The notes: a model not told the origin generated them from the letters alone. Shown: positions 16,028 to 25,225, numbered from the stretch's first letter. The stretch is DNA of 37,824 nt from an uncultured Clostridia bacterium (GCA_904374385.1 CAJFGA010000014.1:1-37824), one strand, 5' to 3'. Numbers and translations are program-made.

Positions 16028-17566
16028 TCAGTGCGTGAACAGGAACGTAAAGATAAATACCAGGCTGAGCACGGCGGTAACGGGACTGATTTCTTTGATC
16101 TTGCCCGTACACAGCTTGATGAGCGTATAGGAAATGAATCCCGCGGCGATGCCGTACGAGATGGAGTAGGCAAAACTCATGACCGCGATCGTGAGGAAGG
16201 CGGGCACTGCGGTGGCGGGATCTTTCCAATCGATATCGATGACGTTGCGCATCATCAGAACGCCGACGTAAACGAGCGCGCCTGCCGTTGCGCAGGAAGG
16301 AATAAGCGCTGCGATGGGGCTTAAAAACATGGCAACGGCGAATAGGACGGCGACGACGAGGGCCGTCATGCCCGTTCTGCCGCCGACGGCAACGCCAGAG
16401 GCGGACTCGACAAATGTCGTGACCGTCGAGGTACCGAGGATGGCGCCCGTGCATGTGGCGATCGAATCGCTCAAAAGCGCGCGCTGAATATTTTTGACCT
16501 CTCCCTTTTCATCGATCAGGCCGCTTTCTTTGCCGGCTGCCTGGCAGGCGCCCATCAGAGAGCCGAGCGTATCGAACATGTCGACCATGGCGAAGGCGAC
16601 GAGCGCGGCGATAAAGTCGAAGATCATATTGGAAGGCACGGTAAAGCCGTTTTTAAAGACCTGCCCGAATGCCTGCGTGCCGAATTCCTGAAAGGCGACG
16701 AAGGGATTGAGATTAAACTCTTCGGAAATCGTCGTAAAGACGGCCTTGCACGATTCAGAGCCGACAGCGACGCCGATGCCGCAGCAGGCATAATACATCA
16801 AGGCGCTGCCGACGATGCCGAGCACAATTGATGCCTTAAAATTTAATTTAGAGAAGATGGCGATGATGATCAGCGAAGCGATCGAAATGGCCGCGGCGAT
16901 CATGGTCGCGCCGTCCGTCGTGAAGGTGCGCAGGTTGAAGGAAACGAGCGCGACGCCTGTGCCGGCGTCCGGAACGATCAATCCCGCATTTTGCAGGCCG
17001 ACAAAGGCAACGAATAGGCCGATTCCTGCAGAGATGGCGACGCGGATACAGGCAGGTACGGCGCGGACGATCGCCTTGCGCGCGCCGATGATGGTGAGAA
17101 ACAGGAACAAGAATCCGGAAAATAGTACGATGAGCAGCGCTTGGGCATAGGTATATCCCATCGTCATGCAGATGGTATATACGAAGAAGGCGTTCAGCCC
17201 CATACCCGGTGCCTGTGCGAAGGGAATCTTCGCCAGGAAGGACATCAAAAGCGTGCCCACGATTGCAGAGAGCGCCGTGACGATATACATGGCGCCGTAA
17301 GACACTTCCCCCGTTTCTGCAAACATGTTCGGATGCACCATGAGGATGTAGACCATCGTCATAAAGGTCGTACAGCCTGCGACGATCTCCGTCTTGAAGC
17401 CGGACTTCATCTTTGTAATGCCGTAGAACTTGTCTACTTTGCCGAGGAAGCCCTTGTAGCGCGGCGCCACGACTTCGCCATAGCCTTCCTGCGATGTCGT
17501 AGCGAGCTGAGGTTCGCCGATCGTCTCTTCGACTTTCGGCTCTTCGGTGTTTTGATTTTCAGTCAT
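16028..17566 (-). CDS. NCS2-family purine permease (AzgA/PbuG type)
   Basis: This is a proton-driven nucleobase transporter with about 12-14 membrane segments over 512 residues. AzgA-group landmarks are KTEIVAGCTTFMTMVYILMVHP near the start, PFAQAPGMGLNAFFVYT and the TSTVTTFVESASGVAVGGRTG stretch in the second half. The 45-residue soluble N-terminus is longer than usual. With adenine deaminase downstream, adenine or hypoxanthine is the likely cargo; this is inference. AGGTTTTCAG precedes the ATG. Confidence 0.95.
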   Translation of the reverse strand: MTENQNTEEPKVEETIGEPQLATTSQEGYGEVVAPRYKGFLGKVDKFYGITKMKSGFKTEIVAGCTTFMTMVYILMVHPNMFAETGEVSYGAMYIVTALSAIVGTLLMSFLAKIPFAQAPGMGLNAFFVYTICMTMGYTYAQALLIVLFSGFLFLFLTIIGARKAIVRAVPACIRVAISAGIGLFVAFVGLQNAGLIVPDAGTGVALVSFNLRTFTTDGATMIAAAISIASLIIIAIFSKLNFKASIVLGIVGSALMYYACCGIGVAVGSESCKAVFTTISEEFNLNPFVAFQEFGTQAFGQVFKNGFTVPSNMIFDFIAALVAFAMVDMFDTLGSLMGACQAAGKESGLIDEKGEVKNIQRALLSDSIATCTGAILGTSTVTTFVESASGVAVGGRTGMTALVVAVLFAVAMFLSPIAALIPSCATAGALVYVGVLMMRNVIDIDWKDPATAVPAFLTIAVMSFAYSISYGIAAGFISYTLIKLCTGKIKEISPVTAVLSLVFIFTFLFTH

Positions 17567-17646
17567 CTGAAAACCTCCGTTCGTTTATTTTTACGCACAA
17601 GGCGTAAAGCGACGCCGTTAAACCAAATTTTTTCTTATTTTTCTCA

Positions 17647-17675
17647 ATTCTAACACATTTTTATGACAAAAGCAA
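17647..17675 (-). promoter_or_regulatory. Promoter of the purine permease-deaminase unit
   Basis: On the minus strand TTGCTT (17675-17670) and TAGAAT (17652-17647) have a 17-base spacer. The ~75-base leader holds a small GGCGT/ACGCC hairpin. It lacks the conserved purine riboswitch core. Confidence 0.65.
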
Positions 17676-17760
17676 ACATTTAAAGCAAATAAATGGCATA
17701 TTGCCCGATTTTCTTTTGAATTGAGTACATGATTGTAAAAAGCGCCTTGAAAAAGCAAAG

Positions 17761-17802
17761 GCGCAGGAACAAAATTTATGCGCTTAAAATTTGTTCCTGC
17801 GC
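17761..17802. repeat. Long inverted repeat (hairpin)
   Basis: GCGCAGGAACAAA and TTTGTTCCTGCGC are 13-base perfect arms, extended by A/T pairs, around ATGCGCTT. Leftward it is followed by CTTTGCTTTTT, so it could be a second terminator beyond yyaC. Nothing else is seen from 17676 to 17830. Confidence 0.6.
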
Positions 17803-17879
17803 TCAAATCCTCGCCGGAAGGCGGCTATTTATTTTATTGTTGATTTTCCCCGTCGGAAGGAGCACTCATGTATTTCATT

Positions 17880-17970
17880 GGCGGTCTTCCTCCGTTGGGG
17901 AAGGCGGCCCGCTTGCGGTGGATGAGGGGTTATATACACCCCCCTCTCCTTCATCAGTCACATACAGGAA
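17880..17970 (+). repeat. Dispersed intergenic repeat, degenerate copy
   Basis: GTTGGGGAAGGCGGCCCGCTTGCGG, TGGATGAGGGGT and TTCATCAGTCAC appear in the same order as in the longer copies. The 3' hairpin is degraded. Confidence 0.65.
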
Positions 17971-18093
17971 ATTTTCACCTTGAGAGCCCTCTTTTGTTTT
18001 TAGCATAAATATTTTTACGCAGCACGCCTAAGGAAAGGCTGTCTCTGCGCATCGATATAGCTTTCAGTTTCTTGCGTTTATTTCGCTAAGTTT

Positions 18094-18129
18094 CTTTAAA
18101 AATGAAATGGCGCATTTATGCGCCATTTC
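18094..18129 (-). terminator. Terminator of yyaC
   Basis: GAAATGGCGCAT and ATGCGCCATTTC form a 12-bp perfect stem. On the minus strand it is followed by ATTTTTAAAG. It lies 20 bases beyond the yyaC stop. Confidence 0.85.
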
Positions 18130-18149
18130 AAAATATTGGCGCAAATTTT

Positions 18150-18698
18150 TCATACTGCGTCGGCATGCGCGTAACTCGTAACAAAGGAAGAAAGTGCCTC
18201 TGCTATAATGCCCGCCATTTTGTAGACGAGGCTGAGCCGCGTTAAATTGAGCAAAGAGTAGTTAAAGACGGACTTTTCCGCAACGATGCCCATAATACTC
18301 ACATCGCCGATGGCGTCGAATTTCTTATTAGCCCCTAAACCGGGCCGTAGCCCCTTATTGCTGATTTTGATCAGGCCGATATCGCCGGCATCCCCTACCG
18401 CCGCGTCTACGGCAATGATTTTAGATCCGGGATGTGTCCTTTTTAGGAAGTCACCGAGATACTTTATTTCCTTTGCGGTGACGGGATTTTTGAGTGTGCC
18501 GTAAATAAACGCACCTGCATTGAGAGCATCAGTCTGCGTCATTGTCCCGACGACGGGGCCGAGACTGTCGCCAATCGCCAGATCGCTGCCAATGCATAAA
18601 ATGACGGGCGGTGCAGTCATTTCTTTTAAAAAACCGTTTAAAGTCATAATAATTCCCGTCGGTGCCATCTTATTGAACATATTAAAAGAGTATTCCAT
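18150..18698 (-). CDS. yyaC: Sporulation-associated protein YyaC (GPR-like peptidase fold)
   Basis: The 182-residue protein shows the YyaC/DUF1256 pattern: PVILCIGSDLAIGDSLGPVVG, FIYGTLKNPVTAKEI, IIAVDAAVGDAGDIGLIKI, GLRPGLGANKKFDAIGDVSIMGIV and LLNLTRLSLVYKMA. The family shares the fold of the germination protease GPR and is found in spore formers, often near parB. Its substrate is unknown. AAAGGG lies about nine bases before the ATG. It implies, but does not prove, a sporulating ancestor. Confidence 0.92.
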   Translation of the reverse strand: MEYSFNMFNKMAPTGIIMTLNGFLKEMTAPPVILCIGSDLAIGDSLGPVVGTMTQTDALNAGAFIYGTLKNPVTAKEIKYLGDFLKRTHPGSKIIAVDAAVGDAGDIGLIKISNKGLRPGLGANKKFDAIGDVSIMGIVAEKSVFNYSLLNLTRLSLVYKMAGIIAEALSSFVTSYAHADAV

Positions 18699-18812
18699 AA
18701 TTGTGTGCCCTTTGCGTTATCATATTTGTGCTAACAATTGCAGCGTGAACGCAGGTGCAGTTATTGACGAGCTGGCAGAAATTTATACTATACCCCGCAT
18801 TTTTTCTGAAAA

Positions 18813-18983
18813 TGTGCATAAAGTGAGTTGCAACGCAAGCATCGGTTTTCTAAAATCATTGCATATCATCAAAAGCATGCAATTATCCACAGAATTGTGC
18901 ACAATTTTGTAGATAAAAGCGTTATGAACACGAATAAAAGCCGCTATACAATTATACATTCATTATGCACACACTGTGGATAA
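18813..18983. promoter_or_regulatory. DnaA box cluster
   Basis: Exact TTATNCACA sites lie at 18813-18821 (reverse), 18883-18891 (TTATCCACA), 18963-18971 (TTATGCACA) and 18975-18983 (reverse TTATCCACA). The last two face each other three bases apart. Near matches are TTGTGCACAA at 18895 and TTTGTGGAAAA at about 19025. AT-rich sequence follows. Confidence 0.75.
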
Positions 18984-19672
18984 AATGCACAAGGAAAAAT
19001 TCAAAGTGCAAATCTATTTCGCGTTTGTGGAAAATTATGACGCATGATAAAATTGTGTATGTTAAAATATGGAACGCAGAGTGCAATTTAATAAAAATGA
19101 TATGATAATTTTGCGCGTTTAGCCATTGTCAGAATATTCGAAAGCGTCTTGGGTATAAAAGTCTATAGGTAGATGTCGCGTCATTGTATAATAAAAGTTA
19201 ATAAAGCATAATGCACTGCACTTTTTTGCTAAATAATGGGATCGCCAAATTTTTACTTGCGTTCCACCTCGTTTGAATGCCGCTAACCCCATTAACGTCG
19301 AATTTGTGTTTCATACCCCTTTTTTTATTCAAAAATTCATTTTTTTTCTAAAATTATGCCAAAAAAGCCTCATTCTGGGCATTTTTAAGAGAATTTGAGC
19401 AGGATAAAAACTGTTGAATTTTGAGGCAAAAATCGGTAAAAAATGCCACGCGCTACATCGATTTTTCGATCAAAAACCCAATTTTCAACCATTTTTGGCC
19501 TTTTAAAAAACGCTCTCAGACGATTTGAGACAGAATAATTTTCATTTTCCCCAAAAAAGCCGACCTAAAAACGACTTAAAATCTGTTTAAAATCGAGTTT
19601 TTAGTTGATTTTGCCTGCCTGATTCTTTTATTTTTGTTTTACTGATAAAAATTTCATCACCGAGACGTTTTC

Positions 19673-19688
19673 GGTTTCACGTGAAGCA
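19673..19688. promoter_or_regulatory. parS-like site 1
   Basis: GGTTTCACGTGAAGCA differs at two positions from the consensus TGTTTCACGTGAAACA and keeps the CACGTG centre. Confidence 0.75.
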
Positions 19689-19745
19689 TATATTGCACCA
19701 GTTTTATCAAAAACTTAAAAGTAGCGCATTACATAATCACGTTTA

Positions 19746-19761
19746 TGTTTCATGTGTAACA
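19746..19761. promoter_or_regulatory. parS-like site 2 (degenerate)
   Basis: TGTTTCATGTGTAACA has two changes from the parS consensus and both outer ends intact. Confidence 0.6.
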
Positions 19762-19793
19762 TAACTTATTTATATACGCGCGCATGCTTGAAT

Positions 19794-19809
19794 AGTTTCA
19801 CGTGAAACA
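19794..19809. promoter_or_regulatory. parS site 3 (best match)
   Basis: AGTTTCACGTGAAACA matches the parS consensus at 15 of 16 positions, with a perfect 14-bp palindrome. It is the likely primary ParB loading site. Confidence 0.9.
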
Positions 19810-19825
19810 ATCAAATCATCGGTAA

Positions 19826-19841
19826 GGTTTCATATGAAACA
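19826..19841. promoter_or_regulatory. parS-like site 4 (degenerate)
   Basis: GGTTTCATATGAAACA keeps palindromic symmetry but has CATATG in place of the central CACGTG. Confidence 0.55.
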
Positions 19842-20586
19842 TTTATCATGGTAAAAATGGCTTACAAAACTGCAGCGCAAAGGCATAAATTGTGATAAAT
19901 TATGATAATTTCATAAAAAATACCACCTTTAAGAAAAAACTCCAGTCAAATTCTTGTGTTTTTCTTAGAATTATGATATGATTATAGCATAACTACAGCA
20001 TTAGCAAAAAACGCGCATAATTTTTTGTTTTTAATGTCATAGTTGCTGCTTAGTTTTGTAAAAAATAAGCACGGCGGAAAAACATGACAGCGATTCCGTT
20101 CAATAATCGAGTATAAAAGTGTTTTAGGCGTCGCGATTTATAAAATAAATCTTGCTGCAAATTTGTTTAAAAACTCATGAAAGAGTGCAAACTTATATCT
20201 GAATGCTCAGCATTGAAAAGGGATTCAGCTCCTATATACAAATGATGCGGTATCGAAATCGCCGATTGGCGGGGCATGTGTGTTTAGGGCGTCCCGCGCT
20301 TAACCATATAGAAAAATGCCGTGTTTAGCAGGGGTATAGCATGCCCCCTTATGTTCGGCCTTCTATTTCTTATAACTTATAATAAGGAAAGGGCAGCCTT
20401 TAGCCGGACAGGGGAGTGTGTCCGTATTGCGGCACGCATTGTTTTTATAGAGTAAATGATCGAACTGTACACATACGCAGAACAAATCGACGGTTTTGCT
20501 CTCAGCGATGAGGGGAACGCATTATGATCGGCCAAGTGTGCGGTGCGGTAAAATTATAATTGCTTAAAACTACAAGGAGAAACTTC

Positions 20587-22569
20587 ATGAGCAAAACGGC
20601 AAAAATAGTACTGTGGACGATTCTCGGCATAGTGCTCATTATCATTCTCGTTTCCGTTTTGACGAGTCTGCTCAGCGGTGGAAGAGAGATAGATTATTCC
20701 GAAGTAGAGCGGCACGTTTCGGCGGGCGAGATCGATCGAATTGTTGTAGATGACTACAACCTGATCTGCTATAAAAACGGCAGAATTGTATATGAAACGA
20801 CGTACGGCAGAATGGAGTGGGACGCGCAGAAGCTGGACGAGTGGGTCACTTTAGCTAAGAATAATGGCTACACGCTAACTTATACCTATACCGATCCCAA
20901 CGCGGGCAGCTTCATTTCCTATTTGATCCCGATCATCGGCATCGTGCTCGTCTGCGTGGTGTTCTGGCTTTTGATACGCCAGACGCAAGGCGGCAGCAGC
21001 AAGGCGATGAGCTTTGCAAAGACAAAGGCGCGCGTCAATTCAAATATAAAAGTGCGCTTTTCCGATGTTGCTGGCGCTGAAGAAGAAAAACAAGAGCTCG
21101 CAGAGGTGGTCGAATTTCTAAAAAGTCCTCGAAAATTCTCCGATTTAGGCGCGCGCATCCCGCGCGGCGTATTGCTTGTCGGCCCTCCGGGCACCGGTAA
21201 AACGCTGTTTGCGAAGGCTGTCGCCGGCGAGGCGAACGTGCCGTTCTTTTCTATTTCCGGCTCCGACTTCGTCGAAATGTTCGTCGGCGTCGGTGCATCG
21301 AGGGTGAGGGATCTTTTCGACGCGGCAAAGAAAAGTCAACCCTGTATCGTGTTCATCGATGAAATCGACGCAGTCGGCCGCCAAAGGGGCACGGGGCTCG
21401 GAGGCGGGCACGACGAGCGCGAACAGACGCTCAACCAGTTGCTCGTGCAGATGGACGGCTTTGAAACGAATGAAGGCATTATCGTCATGGCGGCAACGAA
21501 CCGCGCCGACATTTTGGATCCTGCGCTGCTCCGTCCGGGGCGCTTCGACCGGCAAATCCATGTGAATTTGCCCGATGTGCGCGGCAGGGAGGCGATCTTA
21601 AAAGTGCATGCGCGCAATAAACCGCTCGCACCCGACGTTAATTTTAAAATACTTTCCCGCATGACCAGCGGTTTTTCCGGCGCGGATCTGGAAAACCTTC
21701 TCAATGAGGCAGCGATCCTCACCGCGCGGGCCAATAAAAAGATGATCGGCAATAAAGAGCTGTTCGAGGGGATCAACAAAGTGCTCCTCGGCCCGCAGAA
21801 AAAGAGCAGACTGGTCACGGAGTCCGACAAACGGATCACGGCATACCACGAAAGCGGACATGCGATCATCGCGAAGCTCTGCAAGCACTGCGATCCCGTG
21901 CAAGAAGTATCCATCATTGCCCGCGGTATGGCAGCAGGGTACACGATGACCCGCCCCGACAACGATGACAACCATATGACCAAGGCGAAGATGACCGACC
22001 TCGTCTGCGAATTGCTCGGCGGCCGCGTGGCGGAGGAATTGGTCATCAAAGACGTATCGACGGGGGCATCCAACGATCTGCAGCGCGTAACGGAGATCGC
22101 CCGCAAGATGGTCACCGAATGGGGCATGAGCGAGCGCGTCGGCCTTGTGACGTACGGATCGGACAACCCGATCTTCCTCGGCAGAGATATGGAGGCTCAC
22201 AATTCCTACAGCGAAGAGACGGCGGGCCTGATCGACGAAGAGGTGCACAAAATTATCGAGTCGGCTCACGACCGTGCCGTGAAACTGTTGACGGAAAACA
22301 GGAAAGTTCTCGACAACATGGCGCGCGTACTCGTCGAAAGGGAAACGATCTACACCGAAGAAGTGGATATGCTTCTCGAAGGTGCGACGGTGGAAGAAGT
22401 GTACGCCCATATGGACCGCTATGAGAAAGCGGAAGAAGAAAATCCTTTCAAACGCTTTATCGACACGGAAAGCGAAAAGTCTGAAAGCGGAGCGGGCGAC
22501 CCCGCGGCCGGAAGCAAAGCCGAACCGCCTGCGAACGAAAACAAAAAGGACGATAACGGCAAAAATTAA
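20587..22569 (+). CDS. ftsH: ATP-dependent zinc metalloprotease FtsH
   Basis: FtsH is a membrane-anchored hexameric AAA+ protease for misfolded membrane and regulatory proteins. In this 660-residue protein one helix lies near residues 9-31 and a second near 110-130 around a short external domain. Walker A GPPGTGKT is at 199-206, followed by FIDEIDAVG and the GRFDRQ region. The zinc site is HESGH (421-425) with Asp497 in SNDLQ. I chose the ATG at 20587 for its AAGGAG; nine more codons exist upstream. The acidic C-terminal tail is low complexity. Its position directly before parA is unusual. Confidence 0.97.
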   Translation: MSKTAKIVLWTILGIVLIIILVSVLTSLLSGGREIDYSEVERHVSAGEIDRIVVDDYNLICYKNGRIVYETTYGRMEWDAQKLDEWVTLAKNNGYTLTYTYTDPNAGSFISYLIPIIGIVLVCVVFWLLIRQTQGGSSKAMSFAKTKARVNSNIKVRFSDVAGAEEEKQELAEVVEFLKSPRKFSDLGARIPRGVLLVGPPGTGKTLFAKAVAGEANVPFFSISGSDFVEMFVGVGASRVRDLFDAAKKSQPCIVFIDEIDAVGRQRGTGLGGGHDEREQTLNQLLVQMDGFETNEGIIVMAATNRADILDPALLRPGRFDRQIHVNLPDVRGREAILKVHARNKPLAPDVNFKILSRMTSGFSGADLENLLNEAAILTARANKKMIGNKELFEGINKVLLGPQKKSRLVTESDKRITAYHESGHAIIAKLCKHCDPVQEVSIIARGMAAGYTMTRPDNDDNHMTKAKMTDLVCELLGGRVAEELVIKDVSTGASNDLQRVTEIARKMVTEWGMSERVGLVTYGSDNPIFLGRDMEAHNSYSEETAGLIDEEVHKIIESAHDRAVKLLTENRKVLDNMARVLVERETIYTEEVDMLLEGATVEEVYAHMDRYEKAEEENPFKRFIDTESEKSESGAGDPAAGSKAEPPANENKKDDNGKN

Positions 22570-22580
22570 AGGGCGCATGA

Positions 22581-22604
22581 GAGGGGGCGCTCTGCGCTCC
22601 CTCG
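22581..22604 (+). other. Hairpin after ftsH
   Basis: GAGGGGGCGC and GCGCTCCCTC pair around TCT. No T tract follows, so it is more likely a message-end stabiliser or weak terminator than a full stop before parA. Confidence 0.45.
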
Positions 22605-22687
22605 AACAGCCCGAGAGAATGTGAAACAATCGGCACGCTTATCGCCCGGCGAATCAGGGGCGAAAAACGCAAGAAGAGGTGAAAGAA

Positions 22688-23461
22688 ATGGGAAAGATCG
22701 TTTCGTTTTCAAACCAAAAGGGGGGCGTGGGCAAAACCACGACCTGCGTGAACATGGCGGCGTACATAGCCGTTACCGGCAAAAAAGTCCTGCTTGTCGA
22801 TATCGATCCGCAGGGCAACGCCACGACGGGGCTGGGGTTTTCGAAAAGTTCGCTGAAAAAATCAGTCTATAACGTATTGATCGACGACGAAAAAGCGTCC
22901 GACAATATTTTAAAAACGGAATTGGAAGGGCTCGACCTGTTGCCTTCCAACATCGACCTTGCCGGTGCAGAGGTCGAACTCGTCTATAAAAAAGGCCGCG
23001 AAAAGATCTTAAAAAATGCTCTGGAAGATCTCAAGAAGGTGTACGATTATATCATGATCGACTGTCCTCCTTCCCTCGGACTTTTAACCATCAACGCGCT
23101 CGCCGCGGCGGATTCGGTCATCATTCCCATCCAAAGCGAATATTACGCGTTGGAAGGGCTGTCGCAGCTGATGAATTCGATCACGCTCGTAAAGCAGCAT
23201 CTCAATCCGGAACTGGAAGTGGACGGGGTCGTGCTGACAATGTACGACAGCCGTTCGCTGATCTCTAAACAGATCGCCGATGAGATCCGTAAATTCTTTA
23301 CCCGCCGCGTCTTCGAAATCGTCGTGCCGCGCAATATCCGCCTTGTCGAGGCGACGTCATACGGAAAACCCATCGTGCTGCACGATCCCAAATGCGCGGG
23401 TGCCCGTGCCTATAAAGCCCTCACGCAGGAATATTTGGGCAAAGAGAAGGAAAAGAACTGA
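22688..23461 (+). CDS. parA: Chromosome partitioning ATPase ParA/Soj
   Basis: This 257-residue ParA has the deviant Walker A KGGVGKTT (residues 11-18) with its signature lysine, DIDPQGNATTGLG, and IMIDCPPSLGLLTINAL. It binds DNA non-specifically and drives ParB-parS movement; Soj also tunes DnaA. The ATG at 22688 follows AGAGGTG. An upstream in-frame GTG would add three residues. parB lies 103 bases downstream. Confidence 0.96.
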   Translation: MGKIVSFSNQKGGVGKTTTCVNMAAYIAVTGKKVLLVDIDPQGNATTGLGFSKSSLKKSVYNVLIDDEKASDNILKTELEGLDLLPSNIDLAGAEVELVYKKGREKILKNALEDLKKVYDYIMIDCPPSLGLLTINALAAADSVIIPIQSEYYALEGLSQLMNSITLVKQHLNPELEVDGVVLTMYDSRSLISKQIADEIRKFFTRRVFEIVVPRNIRLVEATSYGKPIVLHDPKCAGARAYKALTQEYLGKEKEKN

Positions 23462-23564
23462 CGCGCGCGACATTTTAAAAAAATAAACACGTCCGCCGAC
23501 GGTAAAAACGGGGCATTGGTCTTATGACCGCCTCGCGGAGAGAAACCAGTAAGGAGAGAAAAAC

Positions 23565-24506
23565 ATGAAAACGAACAGAGGATTGGGCAGGGGGCTTTCG
23601 GCTCTGTTTTCTGATACGGAAGAGGCATATGAAAATGCGGCAAAACAGCCGATCTCTTCCGCGGATGTACCCGACGCGCCTTTGCCTGAGGATATCAAGG
23701 GCCTGACCGAGGTGAATATCGATCTCGTTCGGCCCAACCCCAATCAGCCGCGAAAGCACTTCGACGAGGATGCGCTCCGCGAATTGGCTGATTCCATCAA
23801 AAAGCATGGGATGATCATGCCGATCGTCGTCAACAATATGGAAGACGGCAAGTATATGATCATCGCGGGCGAACGCCGCTACCGCGCGGCAAAAATGGCG
23901 GGAAAAACCACGATCCCCGTCGTCATCCGCGAGTACACCGACCGCGAGATCAAAGAGATCTCGCTGATCGAAAACCTGCAGAGAGAGGATCTGAACCCCA
24001 TCGAGGCGGCGACGGCGATGAAACAGCTGATGGATGAATATCACCTCACGCAGGAAGAACTTGCCGAAAGGATCGGCAAAAGCCGCCCGGCCGTCACCAA
24101 CACGCTGCGGCTGCTGTCTCTCTCGCCCGAAGTCATTCAAATGGTCTCTTCCGGCAAGCTGAGCGCGGGGCATGCGCGCGCTTTGGTCACGCTGCCGGAA
24201 GACGTGCAGTATAAACTTGCAAACGATACCGTTAAAGACGGCCTGTCCGTCCGCGACATCGAGCGGAGCGTGCGCGATTATTTTGCCACGCCCGAAGAAT
24301 TGGCGGATAAAAAAGACAAGAAAAAGCTGCAGGTGTCCATAGAGTTGAAAGACCTCATCGAGCGGATGCGGCATACGTTCAAAACGAAGGTGTCTTTGAT
24401 CGGCAATGACCGCAAGGGCAGGATCTATATCGACTATTACAACACCGACGACTTGGATCGCATCAGCGAGATCGTCGATATGGTCGATAAAAAAGAAGGA
24501 AGATAA
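23565..24506 (+). CDS. parB: Chromosome partitioning protein ParB/Spo0J
   Basis: ParB is a CTP-dependent clamp loaded at parS. The 313 residues show the N-terminal ParA-activating GLGRGLSALF, NPNQPRKHF, the CTP-binding GERRYRAAK (102-110) and ENLQREDLNPIE (136-147). A helix-turn-helix near 162-187 (LTQEELAERIGKSRPAVTNTLRLL) and a C-terminal dimerisation part follow. AAGGAG precedes the ATG. Matching parS sites lie about 3.8 kb upstream. Confidence 0.97.
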   Translation: MKTNRGLGRGLSALFSDTEEAYENAAKQPISSADVPDAPLPEDIKGLTEVNIDLVRPNPNQPRKHFDEDALRELADSIKKHGMIMPIVVNNMEDGKYMIIAGERRYRAAKMAGKTTIPVVIREYTDREIKEISLIENLQREDLNPIEAATAMKQLMDEYHLTQEELAERIGKSRPAVTNTLRLLSLSPEVIQMVSSGKLSAGHARALVTLPEDVQYKLANDTVKDGLSVRDIERSVRDYFATPEELADKKDKKKLQVSIELKDLIERMRHTFKTKVSLIGNDRKGRIYIDYYNTDDLDRISEIVDMVDKKEGR

Positions 24507-24524
24507 ATAATAGTTTGACATTCA

Positions 24525-24551
24525 AACGGCGGGATCCCCGCCGTTTTTTTG
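24525..24551 (+). terminator. Terminator of parAB
   Basis: AACGGCGGG and CCCGCCGTT form a perfect stem around ATC, followed by TTTTTTG. It starts 18 bases after the parB stop. Confidence 0.93.
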
Positions 24552-24576
24552 TTAAATAAAATGCCCCGGAAAGTCC

Positions 24577-24715
24577 GCGTGAAACAGAGGAAGCAATAGC
24601 GATGCACAAAAAATAAAGGCTTTCCCTTGGGGAGGCACGGAAGGAATCTAATTATTTAACGAACAAACAGACATCCCCGCGGAGGGCTGTCGCCGAAGGT
24701 GACTGATGAAGAGGA
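24577..24715 (-). repeat. Dispersed intergenic repeat, short form
   Basis: GCGTGAAACAGA, GCAATAGCGATGC and CTTGGGGAGGCACGGAA recall 13859-13930. GGCTGTCGCCGAAGGTGACTG then matches the core of the family on the minus strand. The middle block of the long copies is missing. The rest of 24716-25040 is AT-rich with no gene. Confidence 0.65.
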
Positions 24716-25041
24716 AAAACGGTTGGCTTTGCCGGCGGATAATTTATTTGCAAAAAACGCGTTGGCGGCAAAATGAACAAAATGAACATTTTTAACAAAG
24801 TGAGTCGAAAAAAGATTGAGCGGCAATAAATAAACAAATTCGCTAAAAATGTCGAAAATATTTAAAAAGAATAAGTGAACGTTTCGCTAAAAACGGAAAT
24901 TTTTGCGTTTCGCCGTCAAAAAAAAGAATGCGATCGGTCGAAGCATGCCGTATCTTGTTATAAGTTATCGTTAATTGGTCGAATTGACCAAAAAAAAGGC
25001 AAAAAATAAGAAAAAAGTCACAAATTTTTTTAGATTTTCTA

Positions 25042-25076
25042 TTGACAGAAGGCATGAAGTATGATAAGATTATCAT
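25042..25076 (+). promoter_or_regulatory. Promoter and operator of the glycan operon
   Basis: TTGACA (25042-25047) and TAAGAT (25065-25070) have a 17-base spacer. The -10 is embedded in a perfect inverted repeat ATGATAA-GA-TTATCAT (25061-25076). Arm length and the GA centre equal those of the feo operator, but the arm sequence differs. A dedicated repressor is likely; none is encoded in the window. Confidence 0.75.
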
Positions 25077-25225
25077 ATCGAAGGGAGAGGGGAAAGTGAC
25101 GATTATCCGCAGTTCGGATGAGATGGCGCATTCTTCGTTGTTTTTTCCGGATGGCGGATTTTTTTGCCTATGGTGCAAACACTTTTTCATCTTCCGCAAT
25201 ATCGTACAGCGGCGCTTTGGTGCCC

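Larger units (their letters stand above)
18699..20586. other. Long non-coding region, candidate oriC/centromere
   Basis: About 1.9 kb without a convincing gene. Left part (18800-19030): four exact TTATNCACA DnaA boxes in both orientations. Middle (19200-19660): A- and T-tract-rich sequence, likely bent. Next (19673-19841): four parS-like palindromes. Then AT-rich sequence to 20100, and a more GC-balanced part with several small hairpins (for example CGCC-GATT-GGCG near 20266) up to ftsH. It lies between yyaC and ftsH-parA-parB. Confidence 0.7.

Noticed and set aside
15927..16454. 176-codon N-terminal extension of adenine deaminase
   Set aside because: It overlaps the permease gene in another frame, is rich in Arg and His, and the GGAGG-preceded ATG at 15926 gives the normal protein length.
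17567..17646. Purine riboswitch upstream of the purine permease
   Set aside because: The leader is only about 75 bases and lacks the conserved three-way junction core.
21598..22629. Long leftward frame opposite ftsH
   Set aside because: It is antisense to the conserved ftsH, with no recognisable domain or start signal.
23475..24521. 348-codon leftward frame opposite parB
   Set aside because: It mirrors parB and runs through its terminator region; composition is typical of an antisense shadow.
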